A DNA stretch of 64,000 nucleotides, taken from contig NZ_FNJR01000004.1 of the NCBI RefSeq assembly GCF_900104475.1, positions 248,001 to 312,000 of the forward strand, written 5' to 3'. A program made the position numbers and the translations under genes. This DNA comes from Actinopolyspora xinjiangensis. GTDB taxonomy: Bacteria > Actinomycetota > Actinomycetes > Mycobacteriales > Pseudonocardiaceae. Within the stretch, counting starts at the first letter, position 1, and each line of letters begins with the position of its first letter. This document shows positions 16,246 to 24,798 of the stretch, piece after piece. A model generated the notes under the pieces. The model was not told the origin of the DNA and did not search any database. It was given only the letters and a program-made list of their open reading frames with translations.

Positions 16246-17052
16246 TCAGAACCGGGCGCGTATCCGGTCCACGTAGGTCGCCACCTCGGTGTAGACCCCC
16301 GGTTTCCCCGGGCGGGCGCATCCGACCCCCCAGGAGACGAGACCGATGAGCTTGTCCCCCACGACCAGCGGCCCTCCGGAGTCTCCCTGGCAGGCGTCCA
16401 CCCCGCCTTCGGGGTATCCGGCGCACACCATCGCGTTCGCGACGAAGTTGCGACCGTAGGTCGCGGCGCAGTCGGCGTCGGCGATCACCGGAACCGTAGC
16501 CCGGCGCAGTCGTTCGGCGGTCTGCCCTCCCTCGAAGCGGGCTCCCCACCCCAGGACGGTGGCCCTGGTGTTCTCGCGGTAGAGATCCTCGTCACTCGGG
16601 GTGGCCAACCCGGCGGTGGAACGGGAGAGCGCTCGGTCCAGCGCGAGCACGGCCACGTCGGCTCCCCGGTAAGGAGTCACGTAATCGGGGTGGACCCAGA
16701 CGTCTCCGACGCCGACCGTCGTACCCTGCTGGCTGTTCTTGTGAGTACGCCCGGCCACCACCCGGAGCCCCGCGGGCCGCCGGTCGACCGCGCAGTGGGC
16801 CGCGGTCAGCACTTTGTCGGCGTCGACCAGCGCTCCGCCGCAGAACTGCTGTCCGCTGGAGTCGACCAGATAGACCGCCCAAGGATACTCGGAGACCTCG
16901 GCCGGTTCGCCTCCCACGATCGGGCGCGGTGCGGAGGAGCTCATCTCGGGAGGCGGTTGTTCGACCGCCGCCGCTGTGACGGGAAGCACTGCCCAGAGCG
17001 CGAGGACCGCGAAGAGCGCTGCCGGGCGACTGGGCCGCACACGTTGTCGCAT
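16246..17052 (-). CDS. Secreted trypsin-like serine protease (S1 family)
   Basis: A 268-residue protein. The signal peptide is residues 1-28 (MRQRVRPSRPAALFAVLALW onward, ending near TAAA). The mature protease begins near PIVGGEPAE and has the catalytic triad His (LTAAHC), Asp (ADVAVLALD) and Ser (ACQGDSGGP). Asp in VDACQGDS corresponds to trypsin Asp189. Two Cys pairs typical of bacterial trypsins are visible. It is a paralogue of 14405-15268, sharing the SWGVGCARPGKPGVYT-type C-terminus. It converges on LysE with 19 bp between stops. Secretion is inferred from the signal peptide. Confidence 0.92.
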   Translation of the reverse strand: MRQRVRPSRPAALFAVLALWAVLPVTAAAVEQPPPEMSSSAPRPIVGGEPAEVSEYPWAVYLVDSSGQQFCGGALVDADKVLTAAHCAVDRRPAGLRVVAGRTHKNSQQGTTVGVGDVWVHPDYVTPYRGADVAVLALDRALSRSTAGLATPSDEDLYRENTRATVLGWGARFEGGQTAERLRRATVPVIADADCAATYGRNFVANAMVCAGYPEGGVDACQGDSGGPLVVGDKLIGLVSWGVGCARPGKPGVYTEVATYVDRIRARF

Positions 17053-17543
17053 TCAAAGCTCCCTGTAACCGTCATCGTCCACGGAATCCGACGAAGCGCT
17101 GGTCGGGCCTCGCGCATCGGTGGGTCGTTCCCGTCACCGGGCTGTTGCCGTCAGTGTCCAAGACGTCCCCCGAAGCGGCTCGCAAGCAAGCCGAGGCGGG
17201 ACACCGCATCACCCGATTCGGTGACGAATACGCTGTTGTCGCTCCGAACGGCGAACATGGCGAAACCACGGCTGACCGCTCGCGCCGAGCGCTCCGTCCG
17301 AACTCGCGGGCAACGCCCTCACCGGCCGAACCGGCGCACGTGGACGGTGCCGCCACCGGAGCGGTGCCGGTGGTTCCCGCTAGCGGCGGAACCACGGTCC
17401 CGGACCGCGCGCTCCGAGAGCCCGGCGGGAGTGGGCACGGCCTGCCACGCGGGGGTGACTACGGTTGGGAGCGGCTGATCTCCGCGCGGCGGTGATCCCT
17501 GCCGAGGTGTACCGAACTCCGATCGACGAGAAGGGAAGGCGCA
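17053..17543. other. About 490 bases with no assured gene
   Basis: This interval separates a protease gene (minus) from the PEBP gene (plus), so promoters for both should lie here. One plus-strand frame from GTG 17154 to 17495 encodes a hydrophilic sequence starting SKTSPEAARKQAEAGHRI that looks protein-like for about 35 residues, then degenerates; it has no ribosome binding site. I list it as a finding, not a gene. Confidence 0.4.
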
Positions 17544-18089
17544 ATGAGCCTCGAGCGTCCCATCGATCCCGATCCCTACAGCCTGTTGCCCGAAGTACCA
17601 TCGTTCACGGTCACCTCGAACGACGTAACCGATGGCCAACCCATGTCCAAGGCGCAGGCTTTCGACGGCATGGGGGCGGGCGGCGACAACATCTCACCCC
17701 ACCTCGCCTGGCACGGCTTCCCCGAGAGCACGAAGAGCTTCGTGGTCACCTGCTTCGACCCCGACGCCCCCATCCCCGGGGGATTCTGGCACTGGGTGCT
17801 CGTCGACGTCCCGGTGTCGGTCACCGAGCTGCCCACCGGTGCCGGGGACCGGAGTGGAAGCGGCATCCCGGAAGGAGCCTTCCACGTGCGCAACGACGTG
17901 GGAGAACAAGCGTTCGGCGGAGCGGCCCCGCCGGAGGGCGACCGCCCGCACCGCTACTACTTCGCGGTGAACGCGGTGGACAGTGAAAGGCTCGGTGTCG
18001 ACAGCACCGCCACACCGGCGGTGGTGAACTTCATGCTCGCCTTCCACACGCTGGGACGTGCCGTGATCGCGCCGACCTACGCGCACTGA
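17544..18089 (+). CDS. YbhB/YbcL-type Raf kinase inhibitor-like protein (PEBP family)
   Basis: A 181-residue cytoplasmic protein of the phosphatidylethanolamine-binding-protein family. It has the bacterial PEBP core: [16 protein letters not shown] (about 52-67), [23 protein letters not shown] with the ligand-pocket DPDAP and HW, and [15 protein letters not shown] ([17 protein letters not shown]). Length is usual for YbhB. The function of the bacterial group is not established. The ATG at 17544 follows AAGGGAAGG. Confidence 0.92.
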   Translation: MSLERPIDPDPYSLLPEVPSFTVTSNDVTDGQPMSKAQAFDGMGAGGDNISPHLAWHGFPESTKSFVVTCFDPDAPIPGGFWHWVLVDVPVSVTELPTGAGDRSGSGIPEGAFHVRNDVGEQAFGGAAPPEGDRPHRYYFAVNAVDSERLGVDSTATPAVVNFMLAFHTLGRAVIAPTYAH

Positions 18090-18153
18090 GCCGCCGCGAC
18101 GAGAGCGGTTCCCACTGTCCACCGGTCACGCCGTGCGGCCGACCGCTGTGGTT

Positions 18154-18186
18154 CCCGGCCCGTCGCCCGAGCACGGCGGGGCCGGG
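18154..18186. terminator. Hairpin between convergent PEBP and flippase genes
   Basis: Arms CCCGGCCC (18154-18161) and GGGCCGGG (18179-18186) form an 8-bp stem in the 115-bp space between two convergent stop codons. Confidence 0.45.
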
Positions 18187-18204
18187 TCCGCTCCGGCCGG
18201 TCCA

Positions 18205-19557
18205 CTACTTCCTCTCGCCCGATCCGGGTGCTCCCCCCGGGAGGTGCGGGGTCCGTCGCGAGTGGGACTCCGCCTCCTCCGCCGGGGCGGTTTCCTGCCG
18301 CTCATCGCACACGCCGCTGGACACCGTGGACTCCGAGCCGGATTCGACCAATACGCGCAGCCGGTACACCGCGTAGACCCCGCCGAGCGCCAGCGACCAG
18401 GGCAGCGCGGCCACGGGGGCACCCAGCAGCAGCGCGGAGGTGGCCAGGGCCAGGCCGACGAGCGAGTCGGCCAGCCGCGGGACGAACACTGCCCGTGCCC
18501 TGCGACGAGTGACGAGTTCGGTGGCATAGGGAAGTCCCGCCGCCCACACCGCGAGGTAGGCGACCCAGCCGAACACCGTGGCGGCGTCGACGGTTCTGCC
18601 GAACACCAGCGGCGCGAGCAGCACGGCCGCTGTAGCCGACAGCAGCCCACCGAGAACGGTCCCCGCTGCCAGTGACCAGGCGGCCCTGCCGATCGAACGC
18701 GGATCACGCCGGTCACCCCCGCGTTCGCGCGCCGCCAGCTTGCCCAACAGCAGACTGCCCGAACCGTTGATCACCACCTGCAGTGGGGCCACGACCAGTC
18801 GGGCCAGTTCGAGCACCCCCACCGCGGCCGTGGAAACCACGTTCGCCACCACCAGCCTGGCCGCGAGCAGCGTCAGCGGACGCAACCCTGACTGCAGGGC
18901 GCGCCACACCGCGAACTCCGCGAGTCGTGGCAGCTCCGTCCACCCCGGCCGCAGGCCACGCCATTCGACGGCGGGAAGCTGCCACAGCCCCACCAGGACG
19001 GTGGCGAGCGCACCGCAGCACATCGAGCCGAACAGCACAGCGGGGGTGGGGCTCCACACCACCGTGGGCAGCGAAGCCAGGGCCAGCGCGGTGACCACCA
19101 GACAGCACACGTCGTTGAACAGCAGGGCGCGGAAGGCCACCCGGGCCACGAACAACCTGCGCACGGTTTCCGCGACCAGCTTGCATCCGACCAGCGCGGC
19201 GTACAGCGCCGCCGAGCGGATTCCTCCACCCGCGAAGGTCAGCGCCAACACCGCCGCTGCCGTGGTGAACAGCACGATCAGCAGCGACGCCGCGCAGACC
19301 AACGCGGCACGGCAGCGCGGCGCGTGCCGGTCGAAAACGGTGAAGCTGTCGCAGACGAATCCGATGTAGAGCGCGTTGACCCCCACCAGCATGGCGAGCA
19401 GCACCGCGAACACCCCGTACTGGGACAGCCCCAGCGAGACGGCGGCGATCAGCTGTGCCAACAGACTGGTGGCGGCGGTGACCCCCTGGGACAACACCCC
19501 CGCCACACCGTCCCCCAACTGCCCGCGAATCCGTCCGGGGACACGGGAGGAGGTCAC
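18205..19557 (-). CDS. Wzx-like polysaccharide flippase (MOP/MVF superfamily)
   Basis: A 450-residue integral membrane protein with about twelve hydrophobic segments, an N-terminal GLSQYGVFAVLLAMLVG-type stretch and a polar C-terminal tail (about 405-450). The helix pattern and position next to a Wzz-like gene fit lipid-linked oligosaccharide flippases, but no short diagnostic motif is present. It would move undecaprenyl-linked repeat units to the outer face of the membrane. The GTG start overlaps the stop of the Wzz-like gene as GTGA (19554-19557), indicating coupled translation. A general MATE-like exporter is the alternative. Confidence 0.72.
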   Translation of the reverse strand: MTSSRVPGRIRGQLGDGVAGVLSQGVTAATSLLAQLIAAVSLGLSQYGVFAVLLAMLVGVNALYIGFVCDSFTVFDRHAPRCRAALVCAASLLIVLFTTAAAVLALTFAGGGIRSAALYAALVGCKLVAETVRRLFVARVAFRALLFNDVCCLVVTALALASLPTVVWSPTPAVLFGSMCCGALATVLVGLWQLPAVEWRGLRPGWTELPRLAEFAVWRALQSGLRPLTLLAARLVVANVVSTAAVGVLELARLVVAPLQVVINGSGSLLLGKLAARERGGDRRDPRSIGRAAWSLAAGTVLGGLLSATAAVLLAPLVFGRTVDAATVFGWVAYLAVWAAGLPYATELVTRRRARAVFVPRLADSLVGLALATSALLLGAPVAALPWSLALGGVYAVYRLRVLVESGSESTVSSGVCDERQETAPAEEAESHSRRTPHLPGGAPGSGERK

Positions 19558-21092
19558 TGCCCGTCCCCCCGGCCCGGTACCGCGGAGACCCTGCCCTGGG
19601 GCTCGGACTGCTGCTCGGTGAACTGCTGGCTCGTCTGGGAGCTCTGGGAGGCGAACGTGAACACGTACCCGGCGATCTTGCCACCCAACAGCTCGATCCG
19701 CTCCCTCGCGCGACGCAACGCGGCCACCGACCGCTCCTTCCGGACGGTGAGCACCACGCCGTCGGCGGCGGGAACCAGGGCGCTGACCTCCGGCGCGGAC
19801 TCCAGCGGCGGAAGGTCGACCAGAACGAGGTCGTAGCCGCCACGAGCCTCCACCATCGCCCGACGCAGCAGGGAGGAGCGGAAGTAGTCGGGAGCTCCCT
19901 CACTGGCACGCCCGGCGGGGATCACGCGGAACTCGATACCGGGCCCCACTTCTATGACCCTGGTCGAAGCGTGCACGGTCGCCGCGCCGGTGGCGATGGG
20001 GGCCATGCCGTACCAGTCGTTCTGCAGCGCGACGTTGTGCGAGAGCTCCCTGGTGCGCACCGCCGCGTCCACCACGAGCACGCGGAGTCCGTCCCGCGCC
20101 GCCGCTCCGGCCACCTGCAGCACGGTGGTGGTGGCGCCGTCCCCCACCGAGACGCCCGTGACGGCCACCAGTCCGCCCCGGACGGTGTTGCGAAGCACCG
20201 AGGAGACGAGTCGGTAGGAGCCCAGCGGCGGAACCACCAGATTGTGCAGCCGTGCGGCCTCGCCCTCGCCGAGCGCCTCCACCTCGCCGAGTAGTGGCTC
20301 GTCGGACAGCCGTGCGAGGTCCGCCGCGTCGCGGACCCTGCGGTTGCGATCGGCACGAGCCCAGGCCACGGTCGCGGCCAGCAGCACCCCAACGGCGATA
20401 CCGACAAGCGCGTCACGCAGCAGGGCGGTGAGCACACCGGAGGAATCGGTCACGGCCTTGTCCACGAAGGACACACCGTCGCCGAACTGCCGGGAGGCGA
20501 TCTTGATCTCGGTGATGCGCTGGTCGAGCTCACTGATGGTGCGACTGGCGGCCGAGTCCGCCTCCGAAGCGGAGTCAGCGACGTCGGACACGAGCTGTTC
20601 ACGGCGGCCGCGAAGCGCTTCGAGTGCTTCCTCGGCGGAGCTGGAGACCTCCGCGCGGGACTCGCGCTGGTAGGCCGCGACCACGGCGTTGGCGATCCTC
20701 GTCGATCGGCGTGCGTCTCCTATGTCGACGCGCAGGAGTATCGAGTCACCGTTGTCGGAGGCCTTCGCGGTGACCGCCTCACGCAGCTCCTTGATCGTCT
20801 CCTGCCCGCCGAGCTGTTCCTGAGCGGCTCCCAGGGTGCGGTCGGAAGTCACGAACAGCGCACGCTGGTTGACGTAACGAACGAAACCGGACTCGCTGGT
20901 CACTTCGAAGCCGAGCGCCTGCGCCGAATCGGGGGCCTTGAGCACGATACGCGCCTCGGCCACTCCCGCGCTCCCCACCGTGAGCGCCACGACGAGGCTG
21001 AGCAGCACGGTACCGACGACGATCCCGAGCGAACTCCACCGGTATCGCCATAACGCGCCGAGGACGTTCGGGGCGGGCAGCGGTTCGTTCAT
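19554..21092 (-). CDS. Wzz/Wzc-like polysaccharide chain-length protein with degenerate ATPase domain
   Basis: 512 residues. An N-terminal Wzz-type region has a first membrane helix (about 18-40), an extracytoplasmic helical segment and a second helix (about 230-247). A cytoplasmic domain (about 255-480) resembles BY-kinase/ParA-like ATPases: GLVAVTGVSVGDGATTT aligns with the Walker A position and YDLVLVDLPPLESAPE with the Walker A'/B motif of CpsD/Wzc. The invariant P-loop lysine (GxGKST/T) is replaced by alanine (GDGATTT), and the C-terminus lacks the tyrosine cluster used for autophosphorylation. The protein probably controls chain length structurally rather than as an active kinase. The start at 21092 is ATG, and the gene is translationally coupled to the flippase gene. 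Confidence 0.85.
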   Translation of the reverse strand: MNEPLPAPNVLGALWRYRWSSLGIVVGTVLLSLVVALTVGSAGVAEARIVLKAPDSAQALGFEVTSESGFVRYVNQRALFVTSDRTLGAAQEQLGGQETIKELREAVTAKASDNGDSILLRVDIGDARRSTRIANAVVAAYQRESRAEVSSSAEEALEALRGRREQLVSDVADSASEADSAASRTISELDQRITEIKIASRQFGDGVSFVDKAVTDSSGVLTALLRDALVGIAVGVLLAATVAWARADRNRRVRDAADLARLSDEPLLGEVEALGEGEAARLHNLVVPPLGSYRLVSSVLRNTVRGGLVAVTGVSVGDGATTTVLQVAGAAARDGLRVLVVDAAVRTRELSHNVALQNDWYGMAPIATGAATVHASTRVIEVGPGIEFRVIPAGRASEGAPDYFRSSLLRRAMVEARGGYDLVLVDLPPLESAPEVSALVPAADGVVLTVRKERSVAALRRARERIELLGGKIAGYVFTFASQSSQTSQQFTEQQSEPQGRVSAVPGRGDGQ

Positions 21093-21566
21093 TGCGGCTC
21101 CATTCGACGCGAGGTCGCTCCCCGGCGACAGTCACGATCGAGCGATCAACGGAAACGGTCGACTCGCGCGGCACGACGACGGGGATCACGATAGCCGCCC
21201 ACCGGTCATCGACCGCTGCGCGGACGGCCGAGGTCCTCGGCACCCGCACGAGTACCGTCCGGGCGGCACGCCACGCCCGGATGGCGGAATCCTACGGCGA
21301 CCGCCGGATCACGGTGCCACACCCCGAGACGAACACCATGATTACGATAGCGGTGTAACGAACCGCGAGCACTTGACGAGTATCCGGGCGCGTCCGAGAG
21401 TTTGGCGAATCGCGAGGTTTCCGCCCCTCGGAGCACGACGGAGTTCTCCCCGACTCCCCGGAGTGCCTCCCCTCACCGCGGAGATCGATTCGAAGGCATC
21501 GCGCGGCCCTGCTCCGGGTGACGCGTTCGGAACCGGACGACGAGTACCTTCGACGAAGGAGAGCCT
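21093..21566. promoter_or_regulatory. Divergent intergenic region of the glycan island
   Basis: About 470 bases between the Wzz-like gene (minus) and the CDP-alcohol transferase gene (plus). It contains short palindromic pieces and a TATCGT/AATCAT patch near 21330-21350, but no promoter I can call with confidence. It presumably drives both halves of the island. Confidence 0.35.
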
Positions 21567-22361
21567 GTGCGCGAACCCGCCTTGCGGAATGCTTCCCGGA
21601 CCGGGCAGGACCGGACGGACTCGGCATTCCGGGAAGCGTTGCGGCGGCTTCCCGGCGCGCAGAAGTCGGCCAGGGGAGCCCCCGCCTACTCCAGGTTCGT
21701 CAACCGCAAGGCGGGCGGTTACCTCGCCGCGATGGCCTATCTGACGGGAGCAACCCCTAATCATGTGACGCTGACGAGCGCGGTGTTCACGTTCGGGGGG
21801 ATCGTCGCGCTCGCGGCCGCACCACCCTCGTCGCTACTCGGAATACTGGTTTGTCTGGCCCTGTTGCTGGGATACGCACTCGACTCGGCCGACGGGCAGC
21901 TGGCCAGGCTGCGGGGTGGGGGAAATCCCGCCGGGGAGTGGCTGGACCACGTGGTGGACAGCGCGAAGATCCCGGCGCTGCACATCGCGGTCCTGCTTTC
22001 GACGTTTCGGTTCGCCGAGGCACCGGACCCGTGGTTGTTGGTACCGCTCGGTTTCGCGATAACCGAAAGCGTGCTGTTCTTCGCGATGATCCTCAACGAT
22101 CAGCTGCGACGAGCGAATCCGAGTGATTCGTCGTCGCCGGAAAGCGGGAATTCCGCGAAAACGGGAGTGAAACGCTCCCTGCTGGTCGCTCCCACCGACT
22201 ACGGGGTGCTGTGTTTGTGCTTCTTCCTGCTGGGTACGACGGTTCCTTTTCTCACGGTCTACACTGTGTTGTTCGCCGCTCACCTCGGATTCGCGTGTCT
22301 GGCCCTGCCGAAGTGGTTCTCCGAGATGGGAGCACTGCGCTCGCCGGAACCGGGTCGGTGA
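21567..22361 (+). CDS. CDP-alcohol phosphotransferase family membrane protein
   Basis: A 264-residue membrane protein with the complete CDP-alcohol phosphatidyltransferase motif D-x2-D-G-x2-A-R-x8-G-x3-D-x3-D, read as DSADGQLARLRGGG then GEWLDHVVD (about 106-130). These enzymes join an alcohol to a phosphate from a CDP-activated donor, as in phosphatidylglycerophosphate or phosphatidylinositol-phosphate synthesis. The N-terminal 40 residues are soluble and basic. The GTG at 21567 follows AAGGAG by five bases. It is followed immediately, with a GTGA junction, by a TagD-like cytidylyltransferase gene, suggesting that the two act on one CDP-polyol. Linkage of the product to the surrounding polysaccharide genes is inference. 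Confidence 0.88.
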   Translation: MREPALRNASRTGQDRTDSAFREALRRLPGAQKSARGAPAYSRFVNRKAGGYLAAMAYLTGATPNHVTLTSAVFTFGGIVALAAAPPSSLLGILVCLALLLGYALDSADGQLARLRGGGNPAGEWLDHVVDSAKIPALHIAVLLSTFRFAEAPDPWLLVPLGFAITESVLFFAMILNDQLRRANPSDSSSPESGNSAKTGVKRSLLVAPTDYGVLCLCFFLLGTTVPFLTVYTVLFAAHLGFACLALPKWFSEMGALRSPEPGR

Positions 22362-22363
22362 AC

Positions 22364-22783
22364 ATGCCGACGATCGGATACGCACCCGGTGCCTACGACA
22401 TGTTCCACATCGGCCACCTCCGGATTCTGCAGCGGGCGCGCTCGACGTGCGACCGGCTCATCGCGGGGGTGGCCACGGACGAGATGATCCTGCGCGCCAA
22501 GGCCAGACGTCCCGTCGTACCCTTCGAGGAACGCCTCGAGATCGTCGCCAGCATCCGACACGTGGACAAGGCCGTGGCCGATCCCTACACGGACAAGTTC
22601 CTCTCGTGGCGGCGAATCGGTTTCCACGTCCTGGTAAAGGGTGACGACTGGAAGGACACCGAGCGGGGAGCGGACCTGGAGGACAGACTCGGTGCCGTGG
22701 GGGTGAGGATCGTGTACTTCCCGTACACCGCACACGTGTCGAGCACCTCCCTGCGCGACCGGGTATCGGTTCCCGAACTGTGA
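22364..22783 (+). CDS. Glycerol-3-phosphate cytidylyltransferase-like nucleotidyltransferase
   Basis: A 139-residue enzyme of the TagD/cytidylyltransferase group. The nucleotide-binding HxGH motif is in GAYDMFHIGH (residues 8-17), VKGDDWK is at about 90-96, and YTAHVSSTSLRDR replaces the usual RTEGISTT at the C-terminus. TagD makes CDP-glycerol from CTP and glycerol-3-phosphate. The ATG at 22364 gives the natural N-terminus MPTIGYAPG; a GTG at 22358 overlaps the previous stop as GTGA and is equally possible. Next to a CDP-alcohol phosphotransferase it probably provides that enzyme's donor. Another polyol phosphate is possible as substrate. Confidence 0.87.
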   Translation: MPTIGYAPGAYDMFHIGHLRILQRARSTCDRLIAGVATDEMILRAKARRPVVPFEERLEIVASIRHVDKAVADPYTDKFLSWRRIGFHVLVKGDDWKDTERGADLEDRLGAVGVRIVYFPYTAHVSSTSLRDRVSVPEL

Positions 22784-22842
22784 TACCGGCCCCGGCAGCG
22801 CTCGGCGCCCCCGACGCGACAACACGATGAGGTCAACCCGAC

Positions 22843-24654
22843 ATGTTTCCCCTGGTTCCACGTACCGAAAACCACCGTGCTCGGTTCTCGTCGGCCGTGG
22901 GAGCGGTCGTGCTGTGCGCGTGCGCTCTGGTGACGGGCCTCCTGGTGCGCGACAGCTCGGGAACCCCGGAAACGGCCACCCACCACTCGCTGCCGGTTTC
23001 CCCCCTTCCCACGGTGCCGGGCACGAGCGCGCCGGTTCCGCCGGACGCGGTCTTCGTCTCCAACGACGGGGAGGACAACGCTCCCGGAACCCGGGGTTCC
23101 CCGCTGCGTACCCTCGAAGCGGCCGTCGGGAAGGCGGACCCGTCCGCGACGATCGTGCTCCGGGCAGGCACGTACCGCGAGAGCCTGGGAATAGTCCGCA
23201 AGCAGCTGCACATCAGGTCTTTCCCCGGAGAGCAGGTGTGGCTCAAGGGCAGCGAGGTCCTCAGCGGCTGGACCCGCACCGAGCGCGGTTGGCGGCACCG
23301 GGGTTGGTCGCCGGAGTACTGCCGGGACTGCTTCCTCCCCGAGATAATCGACTCGAACCACCCGAACGCGGGACTGCCGGACATGGTCTTCCTCGACGGG
23401 AAACCGCTGCGGCAGGTGGCCTCGCGGGAGGAGGTCACGGACGGGACGTTCTTCGTCGACCCGGCGGCCGACACCCTGCTGCTGGGTTCCGACCCGACCG
23501 GCGAAACCGTCGAGGTGAGCGCGTACCCGTGGTTGCTGCAGTTCGACGGCCCGAGTGCGGCGGGAAGCAGTCTACGAGGGATCGGGATCGCCCACTACGC
23601 CGCTCGTCAGGAGTACGGCCGGAAAGGTGCGATGGTGGTGGTCAACGCCGCCGACGTCGTGCTGCGCGACAACGTGTTCGCGTGGTCGGCTTCCAGCGGC
23701 GTGGCCGTGTTCGCGCCGAACGCGAAGGTGGACGGCAACATCATCGCCGACAACGGTCTGGTCGGGTTGATGTCGAACCTGGCGCACGACGTGCGGATGG
23801 TCGACAACCTGGTACTGCGCAACAACCGGGAGCACTTCGCCCTGTCCGGGCCGGCCATCGGGGCGGGCGGGGTGAAGATGACCCGCACCAAGCGTGCGGT
23901 GATCGAGCACAACTCCTTCGTGAACAACATCGGTTCCGGCTGGTGGTGCGATCTGGGCTGCACGGACGCGACGGTCGTGCACAACCTCGCGCGGGAGAAC
24001 GTCAAGCACGGCCTGTACTACGAGGTCTCCTCGAAGGCGCTGTTCGCATCGAACCTCCTGTTGCGCAACGAGCAGTTCGGCATGAAGATCTCCAGTACCG
24101 ACCACGTCGGGTTCCGCAACAACACCTTCTGGAACAACCACGGTTCCCTCGGGCTCTACAACGACCCTCGGTCCCCCGAGTTCGATCCCTACAGTCACGA
24201 GCTGGGGATGAGTTGGATCACCGCCGACACCCGGATCGTGAACAACCTCTTCGCGGGAACCGCCCACGACGAGCCGTTCATCCGGATGGGCGATAACAAG
24301 CCGGAGGAGGTCACCACTCCCGCCTTCGTGTCGCGCGGCGACGGCAACGTCTACCTGCGTGGCGACGAGCCCTACCTCGCGGAGTGGTACCACGGCGACG
24401 GCGAACGCGACAGGTTCCGATCGCTGGACGAACTGAACGAGGCCACCGGGCAGGGCGAACACAGCGTCTCGGAACGCACCGATCGACACCCGTTCCGCGC
24501 CCCGGACAACGGTGACTACCGGCTGCGCGCCGGTGCGCCGGGCAAACAGGGCGGCCGCCCGCTGCCTCGGGAAGTGGCGGAGAGGATCGGGGTGCCGCAG
24601 TTCCAACACCCCGACGTGGGGCTGTTGACGCAGCCGGGAGCACGCGAAGGGTGA
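22843..24654 (+). CDS. Membrane-anchored or secreted right-handed parallel beta-helix protein
   Basis: A 603-residue protein with one N-terminal hydrophobic segment (about 15-37, uncleaved anchor or signal), a Pro/Thr/Ser linker and a beta-helix domain. FVSNDGEDNAPGTRGSPLRT opens the domain (about 70-89), as in pectate-lyase-like/DUF1565 proteins, and repeats of the type VVLRDNVF, AKVDGNIIADNG, VRMVDNLVLRNN, AVIEHNSFVNN, ALFASNLLLRN and VGFRNNTFWNN run from about 255 to 440. Cys pairs (YCRDC; CDLGC) could form disulfides outside the cell. Beta-helix folds bind or cleave polysaccharides; no catalytic residues can be assigned. ATG at 22843 has a GAGG upstream. It converges on the beta-propeller gene across a strong terminator. 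Confidence 0.83.
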   Translation: MFPLVPRTENHRARFSSAVGAVVLCACALVTGLLVRDSSGTPETATHHSLPVSPLPTVPGTSAPVPPDAVFVSNDGEDNAPGTRGSPLRTLEAAVGKADPSATIVLRAGTYRESLGIVRKQLHIRSFPGEQVWLKGSEVLSGWTRTERGWRHRGWSPEYCRDCFLPEIIDSNHPNAGLPDMVFLDGKPLRQVASREEVTDGTFFVDPAADTLLLGSDPTGETVEVSAYPWLLQFDGPSAAGSSLRGIGIAHYAARQEYGRKGAMVVVNAADVVLRDNVFAWSASSGVAVFAPNAKVDGNIIADNGLVGLMSNLAHDVRMVDNLVLRNNREHFALSGPAIGAGGVKMTRTKRAVIEHNSFVNNIGSGWWCDLGCTDATVVHNLARENVKHGLYYEVSSKALFASNLLLRNEQFGMKISSTDHVGFRNNTFWNNHGSLGLYNDPRSPEFDPYSHELGMSWITADTRIVNNLFAGTAHDEPFIRMGDNKPEEVTTPAFVSRGDGNVYLRGDEPYLAEWYHGDGERDRFRSLDELNEATGQGEHSVSERTDRHPFRAPDNGDYRLRAGAPGKQGGRPLPREVAERIGVPQFQHPDVGLLTQPGAREG

Positions 24655-24751
24655 TCCGGCGGAGTTCGTCCGCCCGGTCGTCCGGCAACGCTCCCTCGGC
24701 GGAACTTCCCACTGGTCCCAGCGGTTCCCAGAACTCGCGGGAAGAAGCGAA

Positions 24752-24787
24752 GCGGCCGGTCCGTCCCGCGGGGGACGGACCGGCCGC
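24752..24787. terminator. Strong bidirectional terminator hairpin
   Basis: A perfect 16-bp stem (24752-24767 with 24772-24787) and a 4-base loop lie between the convergent beta-helix and beta-propeller genes. It is the most stable hairpin I see in this half of the window. Confidence 0.85.
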
Positions 24788-24798
24788 TCAACGGTCGC

